Part shown: piece after piece, positions 1 to 8,883 of the stretch
Layout of the letters: each line of letters starts with the position of its first letter
Numbering within the stretch: the first letter of the stretch is position 1
Source of the DNA: Pseudomonas sp. NBRC 111124
GTDB taxonomy: Bacteria > Pseudomonadota > Gammaproteobacteria > Pseudomonadales > Pseudomonadaceae
DNA length: 64,000 nt
Assembly: GCF_001320245.1 (NCBI RefSeq)
Contig: NZ_BCBA01000021.1
Location: forward strand, 36,048 to 100,047
Direction of reading: 5' to 3'
Program-made: the position numbers and the translations under genes
Notes under the pieces: generated by a model
Database searches by the model: none
Told to the model about the DNA's origin: nothing
The model's input: the letters and a program-made list of their open reading frames with translations, nothing else

Positions 1-104
1 TTATAACGAAGCATTAAGGGCAAGCCAACATAACCGAGGCCGACAATACCAATCAACGCCTGTCGGTCTTTGAACTTTTCAACCACCGCATTCTTATCTG
101 TCAT
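1..104 (-). CDS. wbpA: UDP-N-acetyl-D-glucosamine 6-dehydrogenase, N-terminal fragment (cut by window edge)
   Basis: Only the first 34 codons lie in the window. The minus-strand ATG is at 104. The translation contains [11 protein letters not shown], the N-terminal NAD-binding GxGxxG loop of nucleotide-sugar dehydrogenases, and the whole fragment resembles the start of P. aeruginosa WbpA. That family oxidises UDP-GlcNAc to the uronic acid used for B-band O-antigen sugars. The two Wzz genes immediately upstream on the same strand support an O-antigen locus running off the left edge. The exact sugar substrate cannot be told from this fragment. Confidence 0.8.
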   Translation of the reverse strand, partial: MTDKNAVVEKFKDRQALIGIVGLGYVGLPLMLRY

Positions 105-377
105 GCTTTACAACTCACCTTGAATTTAGCCGCCCGTCGCCTTTTTTGCATAACGGGTCAAAGAGCCTACAGTGATCCATTCGTCAGTCGAGTGAACCCA
201 TCCACCGGCGGCACGCACTTGCCTTGCCGCCCCGCCGCACAGCGCCCGCCCGACATGCCAAGAGGACCAACCGAGGCCGTCGAAAATGAAAGGCGCCACA
301 ATCATAGGCTGTTCAGCTGCCGCATTCCATCGGTGTTTTACCCCGAAATCGACAAGCAGAAGGCCGTCAAAATACCA

Positions 378-1757
378 TCATCCATTCGAAGGTCTACTCT
401 GAGCCTCCGACAACAATGTTCCGCCCTGACGCGAAAGGTCCTTAGGCAATACGGGCGCGACAGCGTCACCTAGTCTCAGTGTACGCATTTGACGCATATG
501 ACTCTTGAAAGATGCTCGCACCAAAGCAATGACCATCCCTAGAAGGAGACCACCTATCAATGCAATCCCCACAACAAATGCCTTACGTGGTTTTATCGGT
601 TTAGCAGAAGCCACCGCTCGCTGGTCGATACTAACCAGATGCAAGCCAAGCATTTGAGTGTCAATGGACTGCAGGCGAGCACGCTCAACCCGCAATGCTT
701 CAACGCCCTGGAGGAAATCTCGCTCATTTGCGCGCGCCTTAATAGCCTCCACACTGCGATTATTGGAGAGCAGGATGAGTTCTTTACGAATCTGGCCGAT
801 TCTCGGCTCAACAAAATCGTCAGACGTACGCTTGAGCAAGGCTGCTCGCTCGGCCACTAGCACCTCGGTGCCCATGAAGTACAATGGAACCGGTCGACCA
901 TTAACTTCGGTACGGATGATATTACCACTGGCGGAGACTTCATCAGCCATCTGTGATGGTGTAGATGGCTTCTTCAATCCCAGGCTACCGGCAATAGATA
1001 TAGCCTCATCAAGCTCTGCCAAACGTGCTTGGCGCTGCAGCTTCAATTGCACACGCAATGCCTTGAGCTCATCATCCAGTTGTGCACGCCTGATCGCGTC
1101 ATCTTCCTCGAGCCGAGCGATACGCCCCTCGTTTCCAGCCCGGTATTCAGAAAGTGCGGAGTTCAGCTTTGCATCTACCTCGAGCAAGCGATTGGACAAA
1201 ATGACCTGCATATCCCTGGACAGCTGGATCCGCTCCTGCTCAATGGCATAATCTACGAAATCATTGAGGACTGCCGCGCCATTAATATCTTTCCCATAAT
1301 GCATCTTCAAGCCAATGAATTCGCTTAACAAATCGGTCTTTTTTGGGTCAGCCAGAACCACACTAAGCGTGGAACTATTAAACTCCTGAAAGGCCTGCTC
1401 AATACTTTGCCCCTCACCCTGGAAGACTTTGATCAGATCAGGCCTGGCTCGAAAAAAATTTAACCTTGCACTGTAGGAGTCCAGCCTTGCACCAACCCTT
1501 TTCAACGCTTCTGCCGGAGGCAGCGAGTAAATTTTCGAGCGATTTAACGCATCCAGTTGATTGAGTTCAACTGGACGCAAGGTGGTAGAGGCTTCATATA
1601 CGGGAGGAATAACATAGGCCAGTGCGACTCCAATGATCGCAAAAACCATCCCCATTGCGAGGATGAACACGCGCCTATGCCAGATAGTACGGAAAAGACC
1701 AAAGAGGTCTACTTCGCGAGAAGCGGCCACGTAAGGGTCACGAGGATCAATACTCAA
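378..1757 (-). CDS. wzz: Wzz-family O-antigen chain-length regulator (polysaccharide co-polymerase)
   Basis: A 459-residue protein with the standard Wzz layout. A short cytoplasmic N-terminus is followed by a membrane segment at about residues 29-50 and then the PPVYEA element typical of the family. A long, coiled-coil-rich periplasmic domain follows. A second membrane segment at about 393-413 is preceded by PIKPRK, the proline/lysine-rich signature near TM2. Wzz proteins oligomerise in the inner membrane and set the modal length of O-antigen made by Wzy. This is longer than enteric WzzB (about 325 residues). It lies 169 bp downstream of a second wzz gene and upstream of the wbpA-like gene, probably in one transcript. 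Confidence 0.85.
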   Translation of the reverse strand: MSIDPRDPYVAASREVDLFGLFRTIWHRRVFILAMGMVFAIIGVALAYVIPPVYEASTTLRPVELNQLDALNRSKIYSLPPAEALKRVGARLDSYSARLNFFRARPDLIKVFQGEGQSIEQAFQEFNSSTLSVVLADPKKTDLLSEFIGLKMHYGKDINGAAVLNDFVDYAIEQERIQLSRDMQVILSNRLLEVDAKLNSALSEYRAGNEGRIARLEEDDAIRRAQLDDELKALRVQLKLQRQARLAELDEAISIAGSLGLKKPSTPSQMADEVSASGNIIRTEVNGRPVPLYFMGTEVLVAERAALLKRTSDDFVEPRIGQIRKELILLSNNRSVEAIKARANERDFLQGVEALRVERARLQSIDTQMLGLHLVSIDQRAVASAKPIKPRKAFVVGIALIGGLLLGMVIALVRASFKSHMRQMRTLRLGDAVAPVLPKDLSRQGGTLLSEAQSRPSNG

Positions 1758-1926
1758 AATGATGTGCCTGCAAGCTAATGGTGGTATTACCCAAGACAGG
1801 CAGGGCAGTCAAGCGCTTCGTGCACCCTCTTCCAGCTATCCATGTCATCGGCGGCGAGGGTGCATTGTTGCACCTTCTGTGGTTAACAACAACGCCACGC
1901 GACCTGCTTTAGCTAGCCAAGTTCAA

Positions 1927-2976
1927 TCACTCGATATGTCGCCGCCTGAGCCACAGCTCGCGACCGGTCGCTACACACACACCCATACCGATACCTACCA
2001 GCGCGGCAAGCAGCAGGATGGTTGCCTTGCGCGGCTTTACAGGCTTATCCGGCGGAGACACTGCGCCATCCTGCTGATACATAGCGACCAACGAAGGGTC
2101 AATTTTCAGGTTGCGCATAAAATTAAGCTTTTCTTGCCTCTCGCGCAGACCTGGAATGTAGGGATCATTCGATAACCGAGCTTCGAGGTTGGCAATTTCA
2201 GCCTCCAGCGCCTTTGCACCACGCATGTACATGAGAGCGCCCCCCATGCCAGCAGAGACCTCGCCGGACAAGGTGTTTGAGATGATCGGGGGCTTTTCCA
2301 AACCTATAGATTTCGCAATCCTCAAGGCTTCTTTAAGCTGCGCAATCTGGTCGTTGCGTTGATTACCCGCACTGGCACGCGAAGCCCGAATCTGTTGCTC
2401 AAGGTTATCGGCCATGATTGATATGTCGCTGCGAGTACCGCTTAACAGCTCATCCTTCGCCCGCTCTGCGGCCATTTCGGCATAGTTGGACACCCATATC
2501 GCAGCTAGCCGCGGATCCTCAAGACTAGCGGTAATAACATACCGATCAGGCATGTCCCTCGCCGCCAAAGCTACCGTCAACATGCCGTTGAATTGGGCGT
2601 ACAACGCATCACGCGACCCCTGACGCTCATCTTGGGTTAGCGTGGGAAGAAAGGCATTTCGGAAGAACTTGTCGCGCACCGCTTCAGATTGAAGCGCCTT
2701 CATGTAAATGCTGTATACATCCTTGGCGCTCATCGGGGCCAGCCCCGTACCCTCCCCTCGGCCGAAATTCAGCTGTGCAATCTCATTTTGAGTAGGGGGC
2801 CGAATGTAAAGCTTCGCCTCATACACCGGAGACGCAAGCATCACATAAGCCAAAGCCAAACCAATCACCGGCACCGCAACTATCGCCACCCAAAGCTTTT
2901 GCCGCCAAACCCCCTGCACAAGCTCAACCAGGTCAATCTCATCACCACCACTTAGGCGCTCGCGTTCATTGCGCAT
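1927..2976 (-). CDS. wzz: Wzz-family O-antigen chain-length regulator, second copy
   Basis: A 349-residue Wzz protein with TM1 at about residues 28-48, followed by SPVYEAKLYI, a periplasmic helical domain, then DKPVKPRKA and TM2 at about 318-338. It differs clearly in length and sequence from the neighbouring 459-residue Wzz, so this is not a recent duplication. Pseudomonads commonly carry two Wzz proteins that specify different O-antigen modal lengths. Which copy gives which length cannot be read from the sequence. The 212 bp upstream (2977-3188) hold no gene and probably the promoter. Confidence 0.83.
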   Translation of the reverse strand: MRNERERLSGGDEIDLVELVQGVWRQKLWVAIVAVPVIGLALAYVMLASPVYEAKLYIRPPTQNEIAQLNFGRGEGTGLAPMSAKDVYSIYMKALQSEAVRDKFFRNAFLPTLTQDERQGSRDALYAQFNGMLTVALAARDMPDRYVITASLEDPRLAAIWVSNYAEMAAERAKDELLSGTRSDISIMADNLEQQIRASRASAGNQRNDQIAQLKEALRIAKSIGLEKPPIISNTLSGEVSAGMGGALMYMRGAKALEAEIANLEARLSNDPYIPGLRERQEKLNFMRNLKIDPSLVAMYQQDGAVSPPDKPVKPRKATILLLAALVGIGMGVCVATGRELWLRRRHIE

Positions 2977-3188
2977 TTAGTCTTTTTTTCCTTGGGTCCG
3001 TCTGATTGCGTCAACAGAGGGGGTCACCACCAAGCCGCAAGGCCCTCCCCCCTCTCGGGTCCAGCGTAGCGGCAATTTGCCAACCTGCCTGCGATATTTC
3101 AATGCCTTCGCATTAATCAGTAGTAGAGAGACCCGACCTAAGGAAGTTCCTCACTTTTTTGTCAGAATACCCGCTTCCTGCCCAATGG

Positions 3189-4616
3189 TCATTCGGCAAT
3201 CGTGACGCTCAGCTCACTTCCCGCCGCTGCAAACGCTTCCCTCAACACTCGTGCCAGCGTCTGCTTCGCCCGCCCCTCCCCATGCACCAACACTACCTGC
3301 CGTGCATTACAACCCTGCGCAAATTCAACCAACCCCGCCTGATCCGCATGCCCTGAATAGCCTCCCAGCGAAGCCACCTTGGCCCGGATCTCATAGAGCT
3401 CACCATCCAGATCAATCTGCACAAACCCTTCCGCACCTTCACTAGCCTGGATCACAGCCCCAGGAGTGCCCTTGGCCTGGTAGCCAACAAATACAATCTC
3501 ATGCCGCGGATCCGCCAGCATTGCCTTGAGATAGGCGACAATCCGCCCACCCGAGCACATCCCATTCCCAGCAATGACAATCGCCGGCCGCCCGGTGCTC
3601 TTCAGGTAATTCACCACCTGCCGGTGGCGGGCGTGCGTATCGATACACACCAGCTGACCGAACCCAAGCGGGTCGCGCCCCTGACTCACCCGCGCACTGG
3701 CCTCGTCATTCCAGTAGTGATGCAACTGCCGATAGACACTCGTAATACGCTGGCTCAGTGGCGAGTCGAGAATAATGGGTAGCTGCGACCATGCATAGGT
3801 GTCATCGCCCTGCACCACAGCAGGGTCGCCAAGCAATGCCTTGCGGTGGAGGATATCTTCGAGTTCGAACAACAACTCCTGGGTGCGTCCCAGGCTGAAC
3901 GCGGGAATGAGGATGGTGCCACGGTCCTGCAGCGCGCGATCGATAACCCGCTCGAGCTGCTGCTGGCGATCACTGCGATCCGGATGAAGGCGGTCACCGT
4001 AGGTGCTTTCCAGCACCAGTACATCAGCTCGCTCCGGTGGTTGTACCTGGCGTAACAGGGGATTACCTTCGTGGCCAAGGTCGCCGGAGAAGACGATACG
4101 TTGATTGTTGCCGGCCACCTGGACATCGCACTCCACATAAGCGGAGCCCAGCAAATGCCCGGCACGCTGTAAGCGGATCATGCACTTGAGCTCGGATTTT
4201 TCGACTACCGAGTGCCAACGACCAAAAGCCACAGGCACTACCAGGCTATCGATAATCTCAAGGTATCGCGCCACCTGAGCAGGCTCGCTGCTGATGGTCA
4301 GCTTGTAGGCATCCTCCAGGACAAGCGGCAGCAACTTTGCCGATGGTTCACTGCAAAGGATCGGGCCACGATAGCCAGCGGCGAGCAGTGCCGGGATTCG
4401 CCCGACATGGTCGAGGTGCACATGGGTGATCACCAGGGCCTGGATACCCTGTACTGTAAAGTCGGGAGGCAGCGAACCCGCCCCCGCGGGCGCCTCCGCG
4501 CCCTGCTCCAGACCACAATCCACTAGCAGACTAGTAGTCGAATCCAGATGGAGCCGGTGGCAAGACCCGGTTACGCCACGGGCGCCACCGTGATGGAAAA
4601 TGCTGGGGAATTGCAT
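3189..4616 (-). CDS. beta-CASP metallo-beta-lactamase-fold ribonuclease
   Basis: 475 residues. The N-terminal half has the metal-binding motif HVHLDH (H65, H67, D69, H70), then FSGDLGHEG and the LESTYGDR element of beta-CASP nucleases. The C-terminal half has AGNGMCSGGR, GYSGHAD and the final LVHGEG histidine. These are the zinc-binding and beta-CASP motifs of the CPSF73/RNase J-like family, which cut RNA in archaea, eukaryotes and some bacteria. No KH domain is visible. The target RNA in Pseudomonas is unknown to me. The gene stands alone on the minus strand between ihfB/lapA and the wzz genes, and no strong ribosome-binding site precedes the ATG. Confidence 0.8.
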   Translation of the reverse strand: MQFPSIFHHGGARGVTGSCHRLHLDSTTSLLVDCGLEQGAEAPAGAGSLPPDFTVQGIQALVITHVHLDHVGRIPALLAAGYRGPILCSEPSAKLLPLVLEDAYKLTISSEPAQVARYLEIIDSLVVPVAFGRWHSVVEKSELKCMIRLQRAGHLLGSAYVECDVQVAGNNQRIVFSGDLGHEGNPLLRQVQPPERADVLVLESTYGDRLHPDRSDRQQQLERVIDRALQDRGTILIPAFSLGRTQELLFELEDILHRKALLGDPAVVQGDDTYAWSQLPIILDSPLSQRITSVYRQLHHYWNDEASARVSQGRDPLGFGQLVCIDTHARHRQVVNYLKSTGRPAIVIAGNGMCSGGRIVAYLKAMLADPRHEIVFVGYQAKGTPGAVIQASEGAEGFVQIDLDGELYEIRAKVASLGGYSGHADQAGLVEFAQGCNARQVVLVHGEGRAKQTLARVLREAFAAAGSELSVTIAE

Positions 4617-4717
4617 GGTGCCGCACGCTCGCCGGGCTGCTGAATGGATGCGTATTACTCCATTTCACCGGCTGCGTGCATAGGTGATGCATTCCTACAA
4701 AGCTGTAGGCATTTTCA

Positions 4718-4981
4718 TCAATTGCCGTTGAGCACCGCTTGGCGTGCCGACGCGCGAATCTTCCGCTTGCTGCGCTGGACGCCGTAAGCGCCGAGCAGCG
4801 GACCGACAGCCAAGCCCACCACCAGGGCGGCAAGTACAGGCACAGCCACCGGCAATGCCGGCGCCGACCAACCGAAGAGTACTAGGGATACGGCCTGCTG
4901 ATTCTCCAGCACGAAGAACAGCACCACAGCCGCCAACAGCAGAACGAACAGCGCCGCCAGGGCGCGCTTCAGGTTACGCAT
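4718..4981 (-). CDS. LapA-domain (DUF1049) inner-membrane protein
   Basis: An 87-residue protein with two hydrophobic segments (about residues 7-26 and 42-63). Between them is the conserved FVLENQQAVSLVLFGW stretch typical of LapA/DUF1049 proteins. In E. coli LapA works with LapB in controlling LpxC and lipopolysaccharide synthesis. The E. coli protein also has a basic cytoplasmic tail, like the QRSKRKIRASARQ tail here. The gene starts 18 bp after ihfB and is probably cotranscribed with it. It should not be confused with the large LapA adhesin of P. putida. Confidence 0.78.
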   Translation of the reverse strand: MRNLKRALAALFVLLLAAVVLFFVLENQQAVSLVLFGWSAPALPVAVPVLAALVVGLAVGPLLGAYGVQRSKRKIRASARQAVLNGN

Positions 4982-4999
4982 CAGACTGCTCCTCCGGCC

Positions 5000-5296
5000 T
5001 CAAGTGTGCTCGTGCTCTTCTTCATTGACCCGATCGCGCAGCTCTTTGCCAGGTTTGAAATGCGGCACGAACTTGCCTTCGAGCTCAACCGACTGTCCGG
5101 TTTTCGGGTTGCGACCCACCCGTGGCGCGCGATAGTGCAGGGAAAAACTGCCGAAACCTCGGATCTCGATGCGATCTCCGGTGGCCAGGCACTGGGACAT
5201 CTGTTCAAGCATGGTCTTGATGGCCAACTCTACGTCCTTGGACGAGAGCAGCCCCTGATGGGTGACAATACGTTCGATCAGCTCCGACTTCGTCAT
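5000..5296 (-). CDS. ihfB: Integration host factor beta subunit
   Basis: 98 residues of the HU/IHF fold. It starts [10 protein letters not shown], has the conserved [24 protein letters not shown]-binding arm region, and ends in an acidic/His tail (NEEEHEHT). IHF-beta pairs with IHF-alpha and bends DNA at promoters, origins and recombination sites. The position downstream of rpsA and upstream of lapA is typical for gammaproteobacteria. Here, however, a secreted-protein gene on the opposite strand interrupts rpsA-ihfB, so ihfB probably has its own promoter in 5297-5660. An AAGGGAA ribosome-binding site precedes the ATG. Confidence 0.95.
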   Translation of the reverse strand: MTKSELIERIVTHQGLLSSKDVELAIKTMLEQMSQCLATGDRIEIRGFGSFSLHYRAPRVGRNPKTGQSVELEGKFVPHFKPGKELRDRVNEEEHEHT

Positions 5297-5660
5297 ATTT
5301 TTCCCTTCGTTATCAAGCAGCTAGATCATTGCTTAATCAGTTTGTAGCACGCTCGGAGGGATTTGAACAGGGTGGTTCTTGACTTAATAAAAAAATTCAA
5401 GATTGGAAGGATAAGAAATAAGAGCCGCCCCCCCCCCCCCCGCTTCTAGCTGCCAGGCCAGCTCTTGCCGCAGACAGTATTCATGTCACAAACCGGAAAG
5501 GTCGCCAGCGTATACATGAAAATCGTCAGCGCGACCCACCTAAGCCTTGTAGGATTTGTCATAATCGCGAGTAGGACGTATCTGCTTTGATCTGACTTAA
5601 AGCGGATTGCAAAACACCTAACTTACCTTGCTCGTTGAGTCGTACTCACAAGGATCGTTT
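5297..5660. other. Intergenic region between ihfB and the divergent secreted-protein gene
   Basis: 364 bp with no convincing gene. It is AT-richer than its surroundings. It holds a TCTTGA...TCAAGA inverted repeat around an A-rich stretch near 5377-5402, in the likely ihfB promoter zone, and a run of 14 C at 5428-5441. Promoters for both divergent genes must lie here, but I could not assign -35/-10 boxes with confidence. Confidence 0.5.
5428..5441. repeat. Poly-C homopolymer tract (14 C)
   Basis: Uninterrupted run of 14 cytosines, flanked by AGAGCCG on the left and GCTTCTAGC on the right. It lies about 130 bp upstream of the ihfB start and about 220 bp upstream of the secreted-protein start. 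Tracts this long slip easily during replication and also during sequencing, so the exact length is uncertain. Confidence 0.85.
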
Positions 5661-6254
5661 ATGCGGATCTCCCCCTTTTCGCTCGCACTTGCGACCCTCT
5701 TAAGCACCCCTGTCAGCTTTGCTCAATCCGGCGGCCAGCCACAACCTTGGGACGATGAGCCATCAGCGTTTCTCGGCGTTCCGTTTCAGGGCGACTTCAA
5801 AACCCAGGTCCCTGAATGCCCTGACAGCAGTCCCCGCCAAGCGACGCTATGCCGGACAAGCACCACGGATCCTGACAAGTATGAGATTCACGGATTACCC
5901 TACCTTCCGATCAGTTCTGGATACCAGCTTTTCGCAGCCGTGAAAGATGGCGCTGTCAGCCAGCTGATGCTGACTGGCAACTCCAGCAGCCTCGAATTGG
6001 TCAATGATTTTCTGACCGATACCCTGGGGCAACCTAGCTCAAGCCTAAGCCGTCGGATCCAGTTAAGCTCGGGCGCCTCCTATGAAATGAAGACCATCTC
6101 ATGGCAAGGCAAGCGAGTCGCCGTGCATTTCCAGCGAAACGAAAGCGACCTGAGTCGCTATACCGTCACGTTCACACCTTCGGCGGCAGACCTCAAAACC
6201 TTGGGGGCTAACTCGGCAGCCGGCGCACCACGCGAACAAACAGCGGTTCGCTGA
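5661..6254 (+). CDS. Secreted or periplasmic protein of unknown function
   Basis: 197 residues. I chose the ATG at 5661 because AAGGA lies 7 bases upstream and because this start exposes a clean signal peptide (residues 1-21, cleavage after VSFA). A TTG further upstream would hide it. The mature part has two cysteines (PECPDS and ATLCRTS) that could form a disulfide. A region reading like a small alpha/beta domain with alternating hydrophobic strands (SQLMLTG, AVHFQ, YTVTFTP) follows. I do not recognise a family. It stands alone, convergent with rpsA, and is not part of the neighbouring minus-strand operons. Confidence 0.7.
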   Translation: MRISPFSLALATLLSTPVSFAQSGGQPQPWDDEPSAFLGVPFQGDFKTQVPECPDSSPRQATLCRTSTTDPDKYEIHGLPYLPISSGYQLFAAVKDGAVSQLMLTGNSSSLELVNDFLTDTLGQPSSSLSRRIQLSSGASYEMKTISWQGKRVAVHFQRNESDLSRYTVTFTPSAADLKTLGANSAAGAPREQTAVR

Positions 6255-6264
6255 CCTCAACGGG

Positions 6265-6281
6265 CACGGGCTTCGCCCGTG
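6265..6281. repeat. Short perfect hairpin after the secreted-protein gene
   Basis: CACGGGC-TTC-GCCCGTG, a 7-bp perfect stem with a 3-base loop, 11 bp after the stop codon of the plus-strand gene. There is no T-run after it, so it is either a weak terminator or an RNA-stabilising end. Confidence 0.5.
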
Positions 6282-6353
6282 TTCTCGATGGCTTGACGCA
6301 GCGTTAAACCGGCCCACAGCAAACGAACCTGACGAAATAGCAGGCAAAAAAAA

Positions 6354-6373
6354 GGGTGGCCCGAAGGCCACCC
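6354..6373 (-). terminator. Rho-independent terminator of rpsA
   Basis: GGGTGGCC-CGAA-GGCCACCC: an 8-bp stem with a tetraloop, flanked on both sides by A/T runs. Read on the minus strand it is followed by a run of T, and it starts 23 bp after the rpsA stop. Because both flanks are A/T-rich it could also stop transcripts arriving on the plus strand. Confidence 0.85.
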
Positions 6374-6395
6374 CTTTTTACCGATCAAACAGAAC

Positions 6396-8072
6396 TCAGT
6401 TCTGCTTGGCCATAGCTTCGCGCAGCAGCGCGGCCATGGTGGTGTCGGCAGCCGCTTCCGGAGCGTTTTTCAGGCTCTGGATGGCTTCACGCTCTTCAGC
6501 GTCGTCTTTCGACTTGATCGACAGGCTGATGACACGCGATTTGCGGTCAACGCTGATGATCTTGGCTTCGATCTCTTCGCCTTCCTTCAGGACGTTACGC
6601 GCGTCTTCAACGCGGTCACGGCTGATTTCGGAAGCTTTCAGAGTGGCTTCGATGTCGTCGGCCAGGGTGATGATGGCGCCTTTGGCGTCAACTTCTTTCA
6701 CGATGCCCTTGACGATAGCGCCCTTGTCGTTGACAGCAACGAAGTTGGAGAACGGATCGTCTTCCAGCTGCTTGATGCCCAGGGAGATGCGCTCGCGCTC
6801 TGGGTCAACCGACAGGATGACGGTTTCCAGCTCGTCGCCCTTCTTGAAACGACGTACGGCTTCTTCGCCGGTTTCGTTCCAGGAGATGTCGGACAGGTGA
6901 ACCAGACCGTCGATGCCGCCGTCCAGACCGATGAAGATACCGAAGTCGGTGATCGACTTGATGGTACCGGTGATCTTGTCACCCTTGTTGAACTGGCCGG
7001 AGAAGTCTTCCCATGGGTTGGACTTGCACTGCTTGATGCCCAGGGAAATACGACGACGCTCTTCGTCGATGTCCAGAACCATGACTTCCACTTCGTCGCC
7101 AACCTGAACGACTTTCGACGGGTGGATGTTCTTGTTGGTCCAGTCCATTTCGGAAACGTGTACCAGACCTTCAACGCCTTCTTCCAGCTCAGCGAAGCAG
7201 CCGTAGTCGGTCAGGTTGGTAACGCGAGCCTGTACACGGGTACCTTCTGGGTAACGTGCAGTGATAGCGACCCACGGATCTTCGCCCATCTGCTTCAGAC
7301 CCAGCGAAACGCGGTTGCGCTCACGGTCGAACTTCAGAACGCGTACGTCGACTTCGTCGCCAACGTTAACGATTTCCGATGGGTGCTTGATGCGCTTCCA
7401 AGCCATGTCGGTGATGTGCAGCAGACCGTCGATACCGCCCAGGTCCACGAATGCGCCGTAGTCGGTGAGGTTCTTGACGATACCTTTGACTTGCTGGCCT
7501 TCCTGCAGGGTTTCCAGCAGGGCTTCGCGCTCGGCGGAGTTCTCGGCTTCCAGCACGCTGCGACGGGAAACGACAACGTTGTTGCGCTTCTGGTCCAGCT
7601 TGATGACCTTGAATTCCAGCTCTTTGCCTTCCAGGTGGGTGGTGTCGCGCACTGGGCGGACATCTACCAGGGAGCCCGGCAGGAACGCACGGATGCCGTT
7701 AACGTCGACAGTGAAGCCGCCCTTAACCTTACCGTTGATAACGCCCTTGACCACTTCTTCGGCGGCGAAAGCTGCTTCCAGAACAATCCAGCACTCGGCG
7801 CGCTTGGCTTTTTCACGGGACAGCTTGGTTTCGCCAAAGCCGTCTTCGACCGCGTCCAGCGCAACGTGAACTTCGTCACCGACCTTGATGGTCAGCTCGC
7901 CAGCTTCGTTGTAGAACTGCTCGAGCGGGATGACGCCCTCGGACTTCAGGCCAGCGTGTACGGTAACCCAGTCGCCGTCGATGTCGACAACGATACCGGA
8001 GATGATGGCACCCGGCTGAAGATTGAGGGTTTTCAGGCTTTCTTCAAAGAGTTCTGCAAAGCTTTCGCTCAT
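6396..8072 (-). CDS. rpsA: 30S ribosomal protein S1
   Basis: 558 residues, against 557 in E. coli. The start at 8072 ([13 protein letters not shown]) has an AGGA Shine-Dalgarno 7-8 bases upstream. A longer frame upstream has no family support. Six S1/OB-fold RNA-binding repeats are spaced along the protein (about residues 20-88, 105-172, 190-260, 277-347, 364-434 and 450-520). Repeats 3-6 carry the typical [30 protein letters not shown] strands. S1 melts mRNA leaders and docks them on the 30S subunit. The 124-bp gap from cmk leaves room for its own promoter and autoregulatory leader. Confidence 0.97.
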   Translation of the reverse strand: MSESFAELFEESLKTLNLQPGAIISGIVVDIDGDWVTVHAGLKSEGVIPLEQFYNEAGELTIKVGDEVHVALDAVEDGFGETKLSREKAKRAECWIVLEAAFAAEEVVKGVINGKVKGGFTVDVNGIRAFLPGSLVDVRPVRDTTHLEGKELEFKVIKLDQKRNNVVVSRRSVLEAENSAEREALLETLQEGQQVKGIVKNLTDYGAFVDLGGIDGLLHITDMAWKRIKHPSEIVNVGDEVDVRVLKFDRERNRVSLGLKQMGEDPWVAITARYPEGTRVQARVTNLTDYGCFAELEEGVEGLVHVSEMDWTNKNIHPSKVVQVGDEVEVMVLDIDEERRRISLGIKQCKSNPWEDFSGQFNKGDKITGTIKSITDFGIFIGLDGGIDGLVHLSDISWNETGEEAVRRFKKGDELETVILSVDPERERISLGIKQLEDDPFSNFVAVNDKGAIVKGIVKEVDAKGAIITLADDIEATLKASEISRDRVEDARNVLKEGEEIEAKIISVDRKSRVISLSIKSKDDAEEREAIQSLKNAPEAAADTTMAALLREAMAKQN

Positions 8073-8196
8073 TTTAATTCCTGTAGATTCGGGCGAAACA
8101 TACGCCCCTCGCCACATTCCAGACAATGTGGGTTTGTTTTAAGTAAAGGAAAGCCGGCAGGACGTTGACTGGTGCCCCTGCCTGCTCTCCTGGCTA

Positions 8197-8883
8197 TCAG
8201 ACCAAGTCGCGCTGGGCGAGCTCGCTTCTGATACGTTGCAGCACCTGCTCGATGGACAACTCGGTAGAGTCCAGCTGAATGGCATCGGCCGCTGGTTTCA
8301 GCGGGGCCACTGCACGCTGGGTGTCACGCTCATCGCGCGCACGAATGTCATCTAGCAGACTCGACAGACTAACATCTTCACCTTTGCCCTTCAACTGCAG
8401 GTAGCGGCGACGGGCACGCTCCTCGGCACTGGCGGTGAGGAAGACCTTCAGCGGCGCGTCCGGAAACACCACAGTGCCCATGTCGCGACCGTCTGCGATC
8501 AGGCCTGGCATTTCCCGGAATGCCCGCTGACGCTCCAGCAGCGCGTCACGCACTGCCGGCAGCGAAGCGACCATCGAAGCACCGGCACCGACGGTTTCGG
8601 TACGGATGACCTGGCTGACGTCCTCACCTTCAAGGATGGTCTGCTGAAGCTTACCGGGCTGGGCGGCAATGAATTGCACGTCCAGATGGGCGGCAAGCTT
8701 GGTCAGCAGCTCTTCGTTGGTCAGGTCGACGCCGTGGTTGCTGGCATTGAAGGCCAACAACCGGTAAAGCGCGCCCGAGTCCAGCAGGTGCCAACCGAGC
8801 TCGCGGGCCAGCAATCCGGCGACCGTGCCTTTACCGGAGCCGCTTGGGCCGTCGATGGTGATGACCGGTACCTGGGTATTCAC
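8197..8883 (-). CDS. cmk: Cytidylate kinase
   Basis: 228 residues. The likely start is GTG at 8883 ([20 protein letters not shown]), overlapping the tyrA-aroA stop by 3 bases. A more upstream start would add an arginine-rich stretch not seen in the family. The P-loop is GPSGSGKGT, followed by the substrate region LLDSGALYR and [13 protein letters not shown]. It phosphorylates CMP/dCMP in pyrimidine salvage. Coupling to aroA and preceding rpsA is the ancestral gene order in gammaproteobacteria. Confidence 0.95.
   Translation of the reverse strand: MNTQVPVITIDGPSGSGKGTVAGLLARELGWHLLDSGALYRLLAFNASNHGVDLTNEELLTKLAAHLDVQFIAAQPGKLQQTILEGEDVSQVIRTETVGAGASMVASLPAVRDALLERQRAFREMPGLIADGRDMGTVVFPDAPLKVFLTASAEERARRRYLQLKGKGEDVSLSSLLDDIRARDERDTQRAVAPLKPAADAIQLDSTELSIEQVLQRIRSELAQRDLV

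Noticed and set aside
3055..3085. Possible JUMPstart/ops antitermination element before the wzz genes
   Set aside because: Only a few bases resemble GGCGGTAG, in the wrong orientation and order. I could not support an RfaH-type site.
8073..8126. 18-residue N-terminal extension of S1
   Set aside because: The internal ATG at 8072 has AGGA at proper spacing and gives the conserved S1 start.
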